Assembly (NCBI RefSeq): GCF_006547045.1
Contig: NZ_CP041242.1
Coordinates: 2,490,001-2,554,000 of the forward strand
Direction of reading: 5' to 3'
DNA: 64,000 bases
Origin: Lysobacter alkalisoli
GTDB taxonomy: Bacteria; Pseudomonadota; Gammaproteobacteria; Xanthomonadales; Xanthomonadaceae
Part shown: one piece after another, positions 1-8,507 of the stretch
Layout of the letters: each line of letters opens with the position of its first letter
Position numbering within the stretch: position 1 is the stretch's first letter
The notes under the pieces: model-generated
What the model saw: only the letters and a program-made list of their open reading frames with translations
Database searches by the model: none
Told to the model about the DNA's origin: nothing
Translations under genes and position numbers: made by a program

Positions 1-12
1 GCCGCATACGGT

Positions 13-62
13 CCTGCAAAGGCATACCCGGCCGCGTCTGGATGGTTGGCTGGAAAGCAGAT
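13..62. repeat. possible degenerate end of palindromic repeat family R2
   Basis: The stretch contains GCAAAGGCATACCC followed about 30 bases later by AAAGCAGAT. The right arm of the repeat at 5708-5907 has the same order: GCAAAGCCATACCC, then AAAGCAGAT. The left half would lie before the window, so this could be the tail of a decayed copy downstream of recR. The match is short and has mismatches. Confidence 0.25.
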
Positions 63-93
63 TTCTCGCCATGCGAGGGCAAGAGCCCGGCGT

Positions 94-690
94 CTATTCC
101 CCGATCTCGCTGCGGCTGCCGAACGCATGCGACAGCGTGCCGCGGTCGACGTACTCCAGCTCGCCGCCGAGCGGCAGGCCATGGGCGGGGCGACTGGGCT
201 TGACCCCGTGGCCGCGCGCCAGCTGCGACAGATAGTGAGCCGTGGCCTCGCCTTCGACGGTGGGGTTGGTGGCGATGATCAGCTCCTGTACCTCACCCTC
301 GGCCAGACGCTGGCCGAGCCTGTCCAGGCCGAGTTCGCGCGGGCCGATGCCGTCGAGCGGCGACAGCCGCCCCTGCAACACGAAGTACAGGCCGCGGTAA
401 CCGGTGGCCTGCTCGATCGCCAGCCGATCGGCCGGCGATTCGACCACGCACAACAACTGGGCATCGCGCGACGGACTTGCGCAGGTGGCGCAGATCTCGG
501 TTTCGCTGAAATCGCGGCAGCGCGCGCAATGACCGACCTTCTCGACCGCCTCGCTCAGGGTATGCGCAAGGTGGCGGCCACCGTCGCGCCCGCGCTCGAG
601 CACGTGGTAGGCCATCCGCTGTGCCGACTTCTGACCCACGCCGGGCAAGACGCGGAAGGCGTCGATCAGTTGTTCGAGCAGGGAACTCAT
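94..690 (-). CDS. recR: recombination mediator RecR
   Basis: RecR acts with RecF and RecO to load RecA onto gapped DNA in the RecFOR pathway. The 198-residue protein has the usual length. It begins with a helix-hairpin-helix region (residues 1-50, with [17 protein letters not shown]), then a four-cysteine zinc site (Cys55, 58, 67, 70), then a Toprim domain from about residue 79 ([14 protein letters not shown]) and the conserved [12 protein letters not shown] near the C-terminus. It is the last gene of dnaX-ybaB-recR, a very common bacterial order in which the three genes are co-transcribed. The start ATG is at 690 and the gap to ybaB is 64 bases, holding a small GC hairpin. Confidence 0.97.
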   Translation of the reverse strand: MSSLLEQLIDAFRVLPGVGQKSAQRMAYHVLERGRDGGRHLAHTLSEAVEKVGHCARCRDFSETEICATCASPSRDAQLLCVVESPADRLAIEQATGYRGLYFVLQGRLSPLDGIGPRELGLDRLGQRLAEGEVQELIIATNPTVEGEATAHYLSQLARGHGVKPSRPAHGLPLGGELEYVDRGTLSHAFGSRSEIGE

Positions 691-727
691 CGCATCCCAA
701 TCGTAGTCCGGGCTACAAAACCTGGAT

Positions 728-743
728 CCCCGCCCTGGCGGGG
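728..743. repeat. small GC hairpin between ybaB and recR
   Basis: A perfect 7-bp inverted repeat (CCCCGCC-CT-GGCGGGG) lies in the ybaB-recR spacer. There is no T-run on either side, so it is not a convincing terminator. It resembles short GC-rich intergenic palindromes that are widespread in high-GC proteobacteria. Confidence 0.5.
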
Positions 744-754
744 ACGAGGAAAGA

Positions 755-1075
755 TCAGAACGGGAGCTTCATCCCGGGCGGCAGCGGCATGCCGGCGGTG
801 GCGCTGCCCATCCTGGACTGCGACGCCTCGTTGGCCTTGTTGACCGCATCGTTGATGGCAGCGGCAATCAGATCCTCGGCCATCTCCGGGTCGGTCAGCA
901 CGCTCGGGTCGATGCGAACCTTGCGACACTCCATCCGCCCGGTCAGGGTGACGCTGACCATGCCGCCGCCGGCGTTGCCGGTGACTTCAAGGTTGGCCAG
1001 TTCTTCCTGCGCCTTCTGCAGGTTCTCCTGCATCTTCTGCGCCTGTTGCATGAGTTGGGCGATGTTTCCGCGCAT
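755..1075 (-). CDS. ybaB: YbaB/EbfC family nucleoid-associated protein
   Basis: Small DNA-binding protein of the YbaB/EbfC family, which forms a dimer with a tweezer-like shape. At 106 residues it matches the family. The start [19 protein letters not shown], the central [20 protein letters not shown] and [16 protein letters not shown] are typical. It sits between dnaX and recR, its usual place. It ends about 65 bases before recR and starts 52 bases after the dnaX stop, so co-transcription is likely. Confidence 0.95.
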   Translation of the reverse strand: MRGNIAQLMQQAQKMQENLQKAQEELANLEVTGNAGGGMVSVTLTGRMECRKVRIDPSVLTDPEMAEDLIAAAINDAVNKANEASQSRMGSATAGMPLPPGMKLPF

Positions 1076-1127
1076 GATGTTCTCTCGCTTGCAATGAAGG
1101 TGGGGGCCGCACTGGCGGCGATTGTGC

Positions 1128-2921
1128 TCAGGCCTCGTCGAAAGGCCTGATCGAATCGGGAACGACCTTCGCGCCGTGCTGCTGGATCAGCCGCTGTACT
1201 TCCGGGTCGTTCATGAAGATTTCCTCGGCCTCAGCCTGACGCTCGTCGCGTGCACGCGCCTTGCGGTCGCGGACGGACTCGTCGGTCGGTGCCGCGGCCT
1301 CGAAACGGACCTGCAATCCCGTTCCGAGGATCGGCCCGAGCGCCGCGACCAACCGCTCGATCGCCAGCGGCATGCGCAGATGTTCGTCGCTGTCGGACAG
1401 GGCCAGCCGCAGCACGTCACCATCGTCGTGCCCGACGAATACCGCGTGCTCGGCCAACAGCCGCGCCGGCCCCTTCAGCACATCGAGTCCTTCGACCAGG
1501 TCATGCCAGTCGTCGGCATCCTCGATACGGCGGCCGGTCTTGGTGCCGCTCACTGCTTTCGCCGGAGCATGGCCATTCGGCGCCGATGCAGAAGACGGTT
1601 CGGCGGGGGGCGGAACCGGCGGGGTCCGCTCGATGACGATATCGGCCGGTTCGGGTCGGGCTCGCGCTGCCGCGGACGGTGGCGGTGGCGGTGGCGAGGG
1701 AATGGGGCCGGAAGAAGATGCCGCCTCGACAGCCGGCGCCGCCGAAGCCAGAACCGCTGGCGAACTGCTGCGATGCCCGGCATCGCTGCCACCCTGCACC
1801 GGTGTCTGCACCGGGGCAGCCCCCTCGCCGGCCGGCCGGAACGCCAGCATCCGCAGCAGGCTCATCTCGAAGCCGGCTCGCGGACTCGGCGCATACGCCA
1901 GATCGCGGCGCCCATTGAGCGCCATCTGGTACCAGAGCTGGACGACCTCCGGGCGCGCGGCGGCCGCCAGCGCGTCGATATCGACGCCATCGCCATCGAC
2001 TTCACTGCCAGGCACGAGCTGGCGTACCTGTACCCGGTGCAGGGCCTCCGACAACGCTTCCAGCACGCTGCCCCAGTCGGGCGAGAACTCGGACAGGGTC
2101 GCGACCTCGGCCAGCATGCGCTCGCCATCGCCATCCGCCAGTGCCGACAGGACCGCGCCGACCCGGGTGCGATCGACCGTGCCCAGCATCGCCGCCACCC
2201 CGGCGTCCTCAAGAGTGCCACCAGCGCTGTTGGCCCCGGTGTAAGCGATTGCCTGGTCGAGCAGCGACAGCGCGTCGCGCAGGCTGCCATCGGCGCCACG
2301 GGCGATCTGGCGCACCGCGCCGGGCTCGGCCGGGATGCCCTCGGCTTCGAGGATCTTGTCGATCTGGCCGGTGATCTGCGCCTCGTCCAGGCGCTTGAGA
2401 TTGAACTGCAGGCAACGCGACAACACCGTCACCGGCAGTTTCTGCGGGTCGGTGGTCGCGAGCAGGAACTTCACGTGCCCGGGCGGCTCCTCCAGCGTCT
2501 TCAGCAGCGCGTTGAAGGCGCTCTTGGAGAGCATGTGCACCTCGTCGATCAGGTACACCTTCACCCGCCCGCGGCTGGGCATGTACTGGGCGTTGTCGAT
2601 GACCTCGCGGACGTCGTCGACGCCGGTGTTGGAGGCGGCATCGATCTCCAGCAGGTCGATGAAGCGGCCGGCATCGATGTCCTTGCAGGACCCGCATTCG
2701 CCGCAGGGGTCGGCCGAGGTGCCCTGCTCGCAGTTCAGCGACTTGGCGAAGATCCGCGCGATGCTGGTCTTGCCGACCCCGCGGGTGCCGGTGAACAGGA
2801 AGGCATGGTGGATGCGGCCGGAGTCCAGCGCGTTGGTCAACGCCTTCACCACGTGCTCCTGCCCGACCAGCTCGGCGAAACGGTGCGGGCGCCACTTGCG
2901 TGCAAGGACCAGGTAGGACAT
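1128..2921 (-). CDS. dnaX: DNA polymerase III subunits gamma and tau
   Basis: Clamp-loader ATPase subunit of the replicative polymerase. The start at 2921 gives [15 protein letters not shown], the family's standard N-terminus; an upstream in-frame extension is rejected. The Walker A motif GTRGVGKTS lies at residues 45-53. Zinc cysteines are at 64, 73, 76 and 79, Walker B is LIDEVHM, and the SRC arginine-finger motif is in LSRCLQF. Residues from about 360 on are a proline/alanine-rich linker followed by a tau-like C-terminal region. At 597 residues it is shorter than E. coli tau (643). No poly-A slippery site of the E. coli type was found, so a separate gamma product is not supported by sequence. 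Confidence 0.96.
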   Translation of the reverse strand: MSYLVLARKWRPHRFAELVGQEHVVKALTNALDSGRIHHAFLFTGTRGVGKTSIARIFAKSLNCEQGTSADPCGECGSCKDIDAGRFIDLLEIDAASNTGVDDVREVIDNAQYMPSRGRVKVYLIDEVHMLSKSAFNALLKTLEEPPGHVKFLLATTDPQKLPVTVLSRCLQFNLKRLDEAQITGQIDKILEAEGIPAEPGAVRQIARGADGSLRDALSLLDQAIAYTGANSAGGTLEDAGVAAMLGTVDRTRVGAVLSALADGDGERMLAEVATLSEFSPDWGSVLEALSEALHRVQVRQLVPGSEVDGDGVDIDALAAAARPEVVQLWYQMALNGRRDLAYAPSPRAGFEMSLLRMLAFRPAGEGAAPVQTPVQGGSDAGHRSSSPAVLASAAPAVEAASSSGPIPSPPPPPPSAAARARPEPADIVIERTPPVPPPAEPSSASAPNGHAPAKAVSGTKTGRRIEDADDWHDLVEGLDVLKGPARLLAEHAVFVGHDDGDVLRLALSDSDEHLRMPLAIERLVAALGPILGTGLQVRFEAAAPTDESVRDRKARARDERQAEAEEIFMNDPEVQRLIQQHGAKVVPDSIRPFDEA

Positions 2922-3111
2922 GGCTTCGGGTAGGACCTCGGTTGCGCCTCGGCGGATGGACCGGCAGGCAGACTGTCCATAGTGTGCCATGCGCGTCCAG
3001 CCCTGCCGCCACCAGCATCGCGACTGAACGCCACCGCTTGTGGCAAGCCCGCGCCAGCGTTAGAATTTGCGCCCCCTCCAGGCCGGTGTGAGCCGCCTGT
3101 ACGGGTCCAGC

Positions 3112-3204
3112 GGAGAGGTGTCCGAGTGGTTGAAGGAGCACGCCTGGAAAGTGTGTAAGCGTCTAAACCGCGCTTCGGGGGTTCGAATCCCCCTCTCTCC
3201 GCCA
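3112..3204 (+). tRNA. tRNA-Ser(GGA)
   Basis: Class II tRNA with a long variable arm and encoded CCA. The anticodon loop CTGGAAA gives GGA. The T-arm GGGGGTTCGAATCCCCC is perfect and the acceptor stem GGAGAGG pairs with the 3' CTCTCC. It lies just after dnaX on the opposite strand, 87 bases before the SRP RNA. Confidence 0.96.
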
Positions 3205-3291
3205 TACTTCACGCCCATGAACCGTGGCGCCCCTTGTGGACGCCGGTTCATGGACGCATGTAGCAGGAAAGTGCAAGAGCATGTGTCCTAT

Positions 3292-3399
3292 GGTGGCCCC
3301 GTCGGCCCCTCGCGACGCTAGGTCGAAAACTCCGCCAGGGCCGGAAGGCAGCAACGGTATCGATCGACGCGGGTGCCGAGGATCGTTGGCGGGGCCGCC
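3292..3399 (+). ncRNA. ffs: 4.5S signal recognition particle RNA
   Basis: The RNA component of the SRP, which binds Ffh and targets inner-membrane proteins. The diagnostic apical loop motif is GCCAGGGCCGGAAGGCAGCA at 3344-3363. The two ends pair: GGTGGCCCC at 3292-3300 with GGGGCCGCC at 3391-3399. The length of about 108 bases fits the short Alu-less type of gammaproteobacteria. A run of six T at 3403-3408 follows directly and serves as terminator. Confidence 0.93.
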
Positions 3400-3408
3400 G
3401 CCTTTTTT
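3400..3408 (+). terminator. T-run terminator of the SRP RNA
   Basis: TTTTTT at 3403-3408 immediately follows the closing stem of the 4.5S RNA, whose own GC-rich terminal helix acts as the terminator stem. Confidence 0.7.
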
Positions 3409-3435
3409 GGGGCCGCCCCCAGTGCACAGGAACGA

Positions 3436-4488
3436 TTACTCGACGATCCCCAGCGCGTCGGGCTCGCGGCCGGTCGGCCAATGGTCGATGACTTTCCATG
3501 ATCCGGTATCGATCACGGCGATCTCGTCGGCGCCGCTGATGGCGACGTAGACGCGCGGTCGCTTCGGGTCGGCGATCACGCCGATCGGCAGTGCGTCGCG
3601 GCCGAGCAGGGTTTCCTGGTATCCACCGCCGTCCTCACGCAGCAGGTTGACCGTGGCGACGCGGGTCTTGGTGCCGGCATCGAACACCGCCAGTTCTCCC
3701 GCGCGGGCGTTGGTCACCAGCGCGTGGCCGCCATCGGCGGTGAACACGACACGGATCGGGAATCCGGGACTTTCCAGGGTGTGCCGGATCTCCAGCGTGT
3801 CCGGAGCGTGCACGGTGACGGTCCCGGCGGCGCGGTTGCTGACCCAGACCTCGCCCCCCTCCTCCACGTCGTTGCGCCATGCGATGCCTTCGGCGCCCTC
3901 GCCGCTGGCCGCCTCGACGGTCTTGCGCCCCTCGCCAAGGTCGATGCGGCTGACCGTGCCGGCGACGATCTTGCTGACCCAGGCCGTGCCGCCGTCATCC
4001 GACAGCGCGACCATGTGGCCGAGGCCGTCGCCAATCTCGATCACGGACTGGACGGGGTCGGCACCCGCCTCGGCGTCGATATCCACCACCAGCAGGCTGT
4101 GCGAAGCCTCGGTGGTCACTGCCACGCGTCGGCCGTCTGGCAGGAAGCGGACGCCATGCGGGCGTCCGTGGTCGCCAAGCGACACGGTGCGCGGCGCCTC
4201 GCCACCTTCCAGGCCGAGCACGGTCAGGCTGTTGCCGGGCACATCGGCGTTGCCGTAGTTGGTGACCACCGCGCGGCGGCCATCAGGGCTCACCGCGATC
4301 TCGTGCGGGGCCACGCCTGTCGCCACCGTGCCGATGCGGCGCCCATCCTCGAGCGAGAGACGCCACACCGTGTCGGCCGACTTGTTGCCGACCAGCAGCT
4401 CGCCGGCTGCAAGCGGGCCCGTCGCCACCATCACACCGGTGGCCAGCAGCACTCCGGCAAATGCGTGTTTCAATCTGTGGATTCGCAT
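3436..4488 (-). CDS. secreted YncE-like seven-blade beta-propeller protein
   Basis: A 350-residue exported protein. The start ATG at 4488 is preceded by GGAGG eight bases upstream and opens with a signal peptide (MRIHRLKHAFAGVLLATG..., cleavage near GPLAAG|ELLVG). The rest is built of repeating blades of the form VTNYGNADVPGNSLTVL, DTVWRLSLEDG and VAISGADEIAVIDTG, as in the YncE/YVTN propeller family. The function is unknown; such proteins are often periplasmic ligand binders. The gene starts 28 bases after the moaE stop on the same strand, so it is probably transcribed with moaC-moaD-moaE, although no role in cofactor synthesis is known for this family. Confidence 0.82.
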   Translation of the reverse strand: MRIHRLKHAFAGVLLATGVMVATGPLAAGELLVGNKSADTVWRLSLEDGRRIGTVATGVAPHEIAVSPDGRRAVVTNYGNADVPGNSLTVLGLEGGEAPRTVSLGDHGRPHGVRFLPDGRRVAVTTEASHSLLVVDIDAEAGADPVQSVIEIGDGLGHMVALSDDGGTAWVSKIVAGTVSRIDLGEGRKTVEAASGEGAEGIAWRNDVEEGGEVWVSNRAAGTVTVHAPDTLEIRHTLESPGFPIRVVFTADGGHALVTNARAGELAVFDAGTKTRVATVNLLREDGGGYQETLLGRDALPIGVIADPKRPRVYVAISGADEIAVIDTGSWKVIDHWPTGREPDALGIVE

Positions 4489-4516
4489 GATCACGCCCTC
4501 CGTTTTCAGACCCGGC

Positions 4517-4948
4517 TCAGCGTTCGGCCGGGTCGGGATGCCGCCAGCCTGCGTCGCCATCGGCATAGCGTTCGTGTTTCCAGATCGGCACCCGCGCCTT
4601 GACCTCGTCGATGATGAAGCGGCAGGCGGCGAAGGCGGCATCGCGGTGCGCGGCGCTGACACCGACCCAGACCGCCAGGTCGCCAATCGCGAGATCGCCG
4701 TGGCGATGCACGCAACACGCATCGATGATGTCGAAGCGGGCCAGTGCCTCGTCGACCACCGCCTCGCCTTCGCGCTGGGCCAGTTCGGCATAGGCCTCGT
4801 AGTACAGCCCCGTTACGGTACGACCGTCGTGATGGTCGCGCACCCACCCTTCGAAGCTTGCATAGCCGCCGGCGCGGTCGTCCAGCAGCGCATCGCGCAA
4901 TGGCACGATGTCGAAGCGGTCGGCGGCGAGCCGGAAGCGGCGCGACAT
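4517..4948 (-). CDS. moaE: molybdopterin synthase catalytic subunit MoaE
   Basis: Large subunit of molybdopterin synthase. With MoaD it inserts two sulfurs into cyclic pyranopterin monophosphate to make molybdopterin. At 143 residues it matches the family. Conserved motifs are FEGWVRDHHDGRTVTGLYYE, the CCVHRHGDLAIGD core, and the KARVPIWKHER segment with the active-site lysines. The ATG at 4948 follows the moaD stop by one base, showing translational coupling. Confidence 0.96.
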   Translation of the reverse strand: MSRRFRLAADRFDIVPLRDALLDDRAGGYASFEGWVRDHHDGRTVTGLYYEAYAELAQREGEAVVDEALARFDIIDACCVHRHGDLAIGDLAVWVGVSAAHRDAAFAACRFIIDEVKARVPIWKHERYADGDAGWRHPDPAER

Positions 4949-4949
4949 G

Positions 4950-5195
4950 TCAGCCTCCGCTCACCGGCGGGATGAAAGCGACCTCGCTGCCCTCGCGTGG
5001 CTCGTCGTCCCAGCGCGCGAAGGCACCATCGACGGCAACGCGCAGGCGCTCGACCGGGAATGCGAATCCATGCCGCTCGCGCAGCGATTCGTAGAGCCCG
5101 CGCAGGTCGTCGGCATTGCACATCACCGTCTCCTCGGCGCGACCGGTCGCGTCGCGCAGGCTGGCGAAATACAGCACGCTCAGGCGCACGCTCAT
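4950..5195 (-). CDS. moaD: molybdopterin synthase sulfur carrier subunit MoaD
   Basis: Ubiquitin-fold sulfur carrier, 81 residues, ending in the required Gly-Gly (PPVSGG) that is adenylated and thiocarboxylated by MoeB. The N-terminus [18 protein letters not shown] is typical. The ATG at 5195 overlaps the moaC stop by one base (TGATG), and the stop lies one base before the moaE start, so moaC, moaD and moaE form a tightly coupled operon. Confidence 0.95.
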   Translation of the reverse strand: MSVRLSVLYFASLRDATGRAEETVMCNADDLRGLYESLRERHGFAFPVERLRVAVDGAFARWDDEPREGSEVAFIPPVSGG

Positions 5196-5683
5196 CACAG
5201 CCTCCCCACGTCGCGGCGACCGCCACGCTTGCCGAGCAGTTTCGCCGGGCCGAGCACGATCCGGTGCGACAGGGCCTTGCACATGTCGTACACCGTCAAT
5301 GCGGCGATGGTGGCGCCGGTCAGCGCCTCCATTTCCACCCCGGTGCGGCCGGTGGTGCGCACGCTGCATTCGATCTTCAGCACGTTGTCGCCATCCCAGT
5401 CGATGCCGATGCGGCAACCGTCGATCGGCAGCGGATGGCAGAACGGGATCAGTTCATGGGTGCGCTTGACCGCCATGGTCCCGGCGATCACCGCAGTGTC
5501 GACGATGCCGCCCTTGGCGCTGCGCAGGCCGCTCTTGTGCAACTGGGCCGCGACATCGGCCGGGAACCGTACCCGGCATTCGGCCCGCGCCTCGCGCGCG
5601 GTGACGTCCTTGGCGGACACGTCGACCATGGCCGGACGGCCACTCTGGTCGATATGGGTCAGTTTGCGTGGAGAGCGAGGCAT
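5195..5683 (-). CDS. moaC: cyclic pyranopterin monophosphate synthase MoaC
   Basis: Second enzyme of molybdenum cofactor synthesis; it converts the product of MoaA to cPMP. The 162-residue protein begins [20 protein letters not shown] at 5683. An upstream extension would translate the flanking palindromic repeat and is rejected. Motifs are [30 protein letters not shown] and [20 protein letters not shown], which include the active-site residues. It is the first gene of moaC-moaD-moaE; moaA lies upstream beyond the repeat at 5708-5907. Confidence 0.96.
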   Translation of the reverse strand: MPRSPRKLTHIDQSGRPAMVDVSAKDVTAREARAECRVRFPADVAAQLHKSGLRSAKGGIVDTAVIAGTMAVKRTHELIPFCHPLPIDGCRIGIDWDGDNVLKIECSVRTTGRTGVEMEALTGATIAALTVYDMCKALSHRIVLGPAKLLGKRGGRRDVGRL

Positions 5684-5707
5684 TGGGGGGATTGTAGTAC
5701 CGGATGC

Positions 5708-5907
5708 GTCGTCCCGAGCGCAGCGAGGGATCTGCTTTCCCGCGAACTGTCCAGACACAGGTGGGTATGGCTTTGCAGGACCTTCCGCAACATGGATGTT
5801 GCGGATGAGCCCCCATGGACGGGTTCACGGCGTGTCCCGCAAAGCCATACCCGCCTGTGTCTCCTCGCGAACCGTCAAAGCAGATCCCTCGCTGTGCTCG
5901 GGACGAC
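5708..5907. repeat. 200-bp palindromic intergenic repeat, family R2, copy 1
   Basis: A long imperfect palindrome fills the moaA-moaC gap. The outer arms start GTCGTCCCGAGCGCAGCGAG at 5708 and end with the matching complement at 5907. Middle arms read GGGTATGGCTTTGCAGGAC and GTCCCGCAAAGCCATACCC. The centre holds a perfect hairpin, CCGCAACA-TGGA-TGTTGCGG. The middle and inner parts recur at 30106-30213. No transposase or protein-coding signal is present. It may act as an RNA hairpin between the two moa units. Confidence 0.85.
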
Positions 5908-5927
5908 CGACATGGAGCGGTCGGGAC

Positions 5928-6968
5928 TCACCCGCCTATCAAGTACATCTCGACATGCTTCTTCGGCGCATTGCGGCTGCCCCGCAACTCGCTGTAGCGG
6001 TCGCCCCGATGGCGCCAGATCGCCGCGGCGGCCTCGGCCAGCGCATCCTCGCCATCGGCCAGTGCCGGGCGCAGGTCATGCCCCTCGGCGGCGAACAGGC
6101 AGGTGTACAGATGCCCGTCGGCCGATACGCGGGCACGATGACAATCGCCACAGAACGGCGCGCTGACCGAACTGACGAAACCAATCTCGCCGTCCCCGTC
6201 CTCGAACGCATAGCGCGAAGCCACCTCGCCGAGGTAGTGCGGATCCAGCGCCCGCAGCGGCCAGCGCGCATGGATCCGGTCGCGCAACTCGGCCGATGGC
6301 ACCACCCGCTCGCGGCGCCAATCGTTGCAGGTGCCCACATCCATGTATTCGATGAACCGCGGCACGATGCCGGTGCCGCGGAAACGCTCGACCAGCGGCA
6401 GCACCTGGTCATCGTTGACGTCGCGCTGGACCACACAGTTGAGCTTGATGACGTCGAAGCCGGCCTCACGCGCGGCCCCGATACCCGCCAGCACCTGCCC
6501 CACTTCGCCACGACCGCCGGACATGGCGTGGAACATCGCCGGATCGAGCGCATCCAGGCTGACCGTGACCCGTCGCAGCCCGGCCTCGCGCAATGCACGT
6601 GCGTGCGTGGCCAGCAACACGCCATTGGTAGTCAGGGCGATGTCATCGAGTCCCTCGATCGCGGCCAGCCGTGCCACCAGTTGAGGCAACCGCTTGCGCA
6701 GCAGCGGCTCACCACCGGTCAGGCGCAACTTTCGCACGCCGAGACGGACGAAGGCGCGGACCAGGGTTTCGATCTGGTCGAAGTCCAGTCGCCCGGCCGC
6801 GTCCAATCCATGGTCATCGGGAATCCGGTCGGCGGGCATGCAATACGGGCAGCGGAAGTTGCAGGCCTCGATCAGCGACAGACGCAGGTCGTGCAGTGGA
6901 CGGCCGAGCAGGTCATGCGGATGGGCCTGCGGGACGGCCGAGGGCAGCGACGGTACGGCTCGGCTCAT
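5928..6968 (-). CDS. moaA: GTP 3',8-cyclase MoaA
   Basis: Radical-SAM enzyme for the first step of molybdenum cofactor synthesis (GTP to 3',8-cyclo-GTP, with MoaC). Length is 346 residues. The N-terminal cluster motif CNFRCPYC has Cys36, Cys40 and Cys43. The SAM-binding LRLTGGEPLLR follows. The C-terminal cluster is in APFCGDCHRARVSADGHLYTC. The protein ends in Gly-Gly (LIGG), the tail needed for activity. The ATG at 6968 overlaps the stop of the upstream metallo-beta-lactamase-fold gene by four bases (ATGA). Confidence 0.97.
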   Translation of the reverse strand: MSRAVPSLPSAVPQAHPHDLLGRPLHDLRLSLIEACNFRCPYCMPADRIPDDHGLDAAGRLDFDQIETLVRAFVRLGVRKLRLTGGEPLLRKRLPQLVARLAAIEGLDDIALTTNGVLLATHARALREAGLRRVTVSLDALDPAMFHAMSGGRGEVGQVLAGIGAAREAGFDVIKLNCVVQRDVNDDQVLPLVERFRGTGIVPRFIEYMDVGTCNDWRRERVVPSAELRDRIHARWPLRALDPHYLGEVASRYAFEDGDGEIGFVSSVSAPFCGDCHRARVSADGHLYTCLFAAEGHDLRPALADGEDALAEAAAAIWRHRGDRYSELRGSRNAPKKHVEMYLIGG

Positions 6969-7720
6969 GTGTGCTCCACCGGCAATGCCGTCGGCGGCCT
7001 CAGCGACAACACCTCGCCGGGACGCACGATGCGGTAACCGCGCCGTTCCAGCGCGTCACCGTCCTCGCGGCTGGCGTAGTGGTAGAACACGCAGCGCTCA
7101 AGCAGCGTGCGCGGATATTCGCGTTCAAGATCGTCGATGCCGCTGTGCGACGGATTGCCCTCGAGCGCGCAATCGTGGGCGATCAGCTCGTCGGCGTCGG
7201 CGCGGCGCGCGAGCTGCTCCGGGATCGGGCGGGTATCGCCGGTCCAGACCAGGCTGCCGCGCAGGCGCAGGCCGAACGCGGTATCGGGCCAGTGATGGCG
7301 GGTCGGGAACACTTCCAGCCGCTCGCCCTCGTGCCAGAACGCGCCCCCCACCGGCACCACCTGGAAGGCATCCCAGAAGTTCGCCCCGCCCTCGGCCAGC
7401 GCGTTCGGATAATCGCCGACGCGCTGGTGCAGCAGCGGTACCAGCGGCGCCGGCACGTACACCCGCACACGGCCACGCCATTCGGGATCGAACAGGCTGT
7501 CGACGAACAGGCGCTCGAAACCGGCCACATGGTCCATGTGGGTATGGGTGATGAACAGCGCCCGCGGGGGATGGCCGTAGTGCGCCATGAAGGCGGTCAG
7601 GCCCTCGGCGCCACAATCGATGGTCAGCCATGGTTTGCCATCGCGCTCTATCGTCGCCATCGCCGAACCCAGCTCCACCGCCGACGCGTTGCCGACGCCC
7701 TGCAGGCGCAGTTGCCACAT
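6965..7720 (-). CDS. metallo-beta-lactamase fold hydrolase
   Basis: A zinc hydrolase of the metallo-beta-lactamase superfamily. The metal motif THTHMDHVAG is followed by further ligands in TRHHWPDTAF, TGDTRPIP and HDCALEGNPSHSG, an arrangement closest to the RNase Z/phosphodiesterase branch. The start at 7720 (MWQLRLQGVG) is preferred because GGAGG lies eight bases upstream; a second ATG at 7741 is possible. It overlaps moaA by four bases, so the two are co-translated, and it follows kdkA. The substrate cannot be read from the sequence. Confidence 0.85.
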   Translation of the reverse strand: MWQLRLQGVGNASAVELGSAMATIERDGKPWLTIDCGAEGLTAFMAHYGHPPRALFITHTHMDHVAGFERLFVDSLFDPEWRGRVRVYVPAPLVPLLHQRVGDYPNALAEGGANFWDAFQVVPVGGAFWHEGERLEVFPTRHHWPDTAFGLRLRGSLVWTGDTRPIPEQLARRADADELIAHDCALEGNPSHSGIDDLEREYPRTLLERCVFYHYASREDGDALERRGYRIVRPGEVLSLRPPTALPVEHT

Positions 7721-7742
7721 ACCGCTTCCCTCCACGTCCATG

Positions 7743-8507
7743 TCAGTATCCGCGCGCCCAGATCGCATCGTAGGCCTGCCGCAGGCGCTGATAGTCGCGC
7801 TCGACCTCGACCGCCGGGCGTTCGCCGCGCAGCTTGAGCAGCGAGCGGCGCAGGCGCTTGAGGTTGCGCTCGCGCCAGCCGGTGGCCGGAATCCGCAGGG
7901 CGCCGCGGTCGAGGTCGATCACCCAGCCCTTGCCAGTACCGTTGAACAGGAGGTTATGGGCGTTGAGGTCGGCATGATCGAGGCCGACCCGGTGGGTTTT
8001 CGCCACCAGCCGGCCGGCGTCCTCCCATGGCGCGGCATCGGCGGCCTCGACGGCATGGTCGGCCAGCGATGCGACATTATCGATGCGATCGAGCAGGATC
8101 GCCGCCTCGTATCGCAGACCCACTCGACGGTAGTACGCCGCGATCGGCCGCGGCACCGGCAGGCCGCGCCGGGCCACAGCGCGGGTCAGGCGGAATTCCG
8201 CGAAGCTGCGTGTACGGTTCGCGCCGTGCCATAAATAGCTATCGTGGCTGAGTTTCGCCGCCAGCCCGCCGCGCAGGTAGCGCCTCAGCACCGCCGGCCC
8301 CACTGGCGTGTCGACGAACCAGGCGCCGCCGCGCCCCCCACTGTCGACCGGACGCGCACGCTCGCCCCAATGCTGCGGTGAGAACCATTCCGGCCCGACT
8401 TGCCGCATCCCGGCTTGTCGCAAGCACTCCAGGTCGAACAGAATCGCGCCATAGCCGCCGTCGTCGCGGAATGGCGTCAAGCCTTCAGTGGCGTCGTACC
8501 CGGTCAT
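7743..8507 (-). CDS. kdkA: 3-deoxy-D-manno-octulosonic acid kinase
   Basis: A kinase that phosphorylates Kdo in the inner core of lipopolysaccharide. The 254-residue protein has a protein-kinase-like fold: [21 protein letters not shown] near the N-terminus, the catalytic [10 protein letters not shown] around residues 176-185 and the metal-binding DLDRG. Kdo kinases replace a second Kdo in organisms such as Haemophilus and Xanthomonas. It is divergent from, and slightly overlaps, the adjacent LPS-type glycosyltransferase gene. The 5' part begins [20 protein letters not shown]. Confidence 0.9.
   Translation of the reverse strand: MTGYDATEGLTPFRDDGGYGAILFDLECLRQAGMRQVGPEWFSPQHWGERARPVDSGGRGGAWFVDTPVGPAVLRRYLRGGLAAKLSHDSYLWHGANRTRSFAEFRLTRAVARRGLPVPRPIAAYYRRVGLRYEAAILLDRIDNVASLADHAVEAADAAPWEDAGRLVAKTHRVGLDHADLNAHNLLFNGTGKGWVIDLDRGALRIPATGWRERNLKRLRRSLLKLRGERPAVEVERDYQRLRQAYDAIWARGY

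Noticed and set aside
1128-2921. Programmed frameshift in dnaX producing a gamma subunit
   Set aside because: No A-rich slippery heptamer of the E. coli type was found in the GC-rich 3' half.
1122-2933. A 603-codon plus-strand frame opposite dnaX
   Set aside because: Shadow of the dnaX coding strand, which has full family support.
5454-5828. Small minus-strand frame beginning [14 protein letters not shown], with a similar one at 29872-30180 (MNPSLGALPKHPCF)
   Set aside because: Both are translations of the R2 palindrome; similarity comes from the repeat, not from a protein family.
5684-6970. Molybdenum cofactor riboswitch before moa genes
   Set aside because: The gap before moaC is filled by the R2 palindrome and moaA overlaps its upstream gene; no conserved Moco riboswitch elements were recognised.
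4908-7037. A 709-codon plus-strand frame across moaE, moaD, moaC and moaA
   Set aside because: It crosses four real genes and the R2 palindrome; no known domain.
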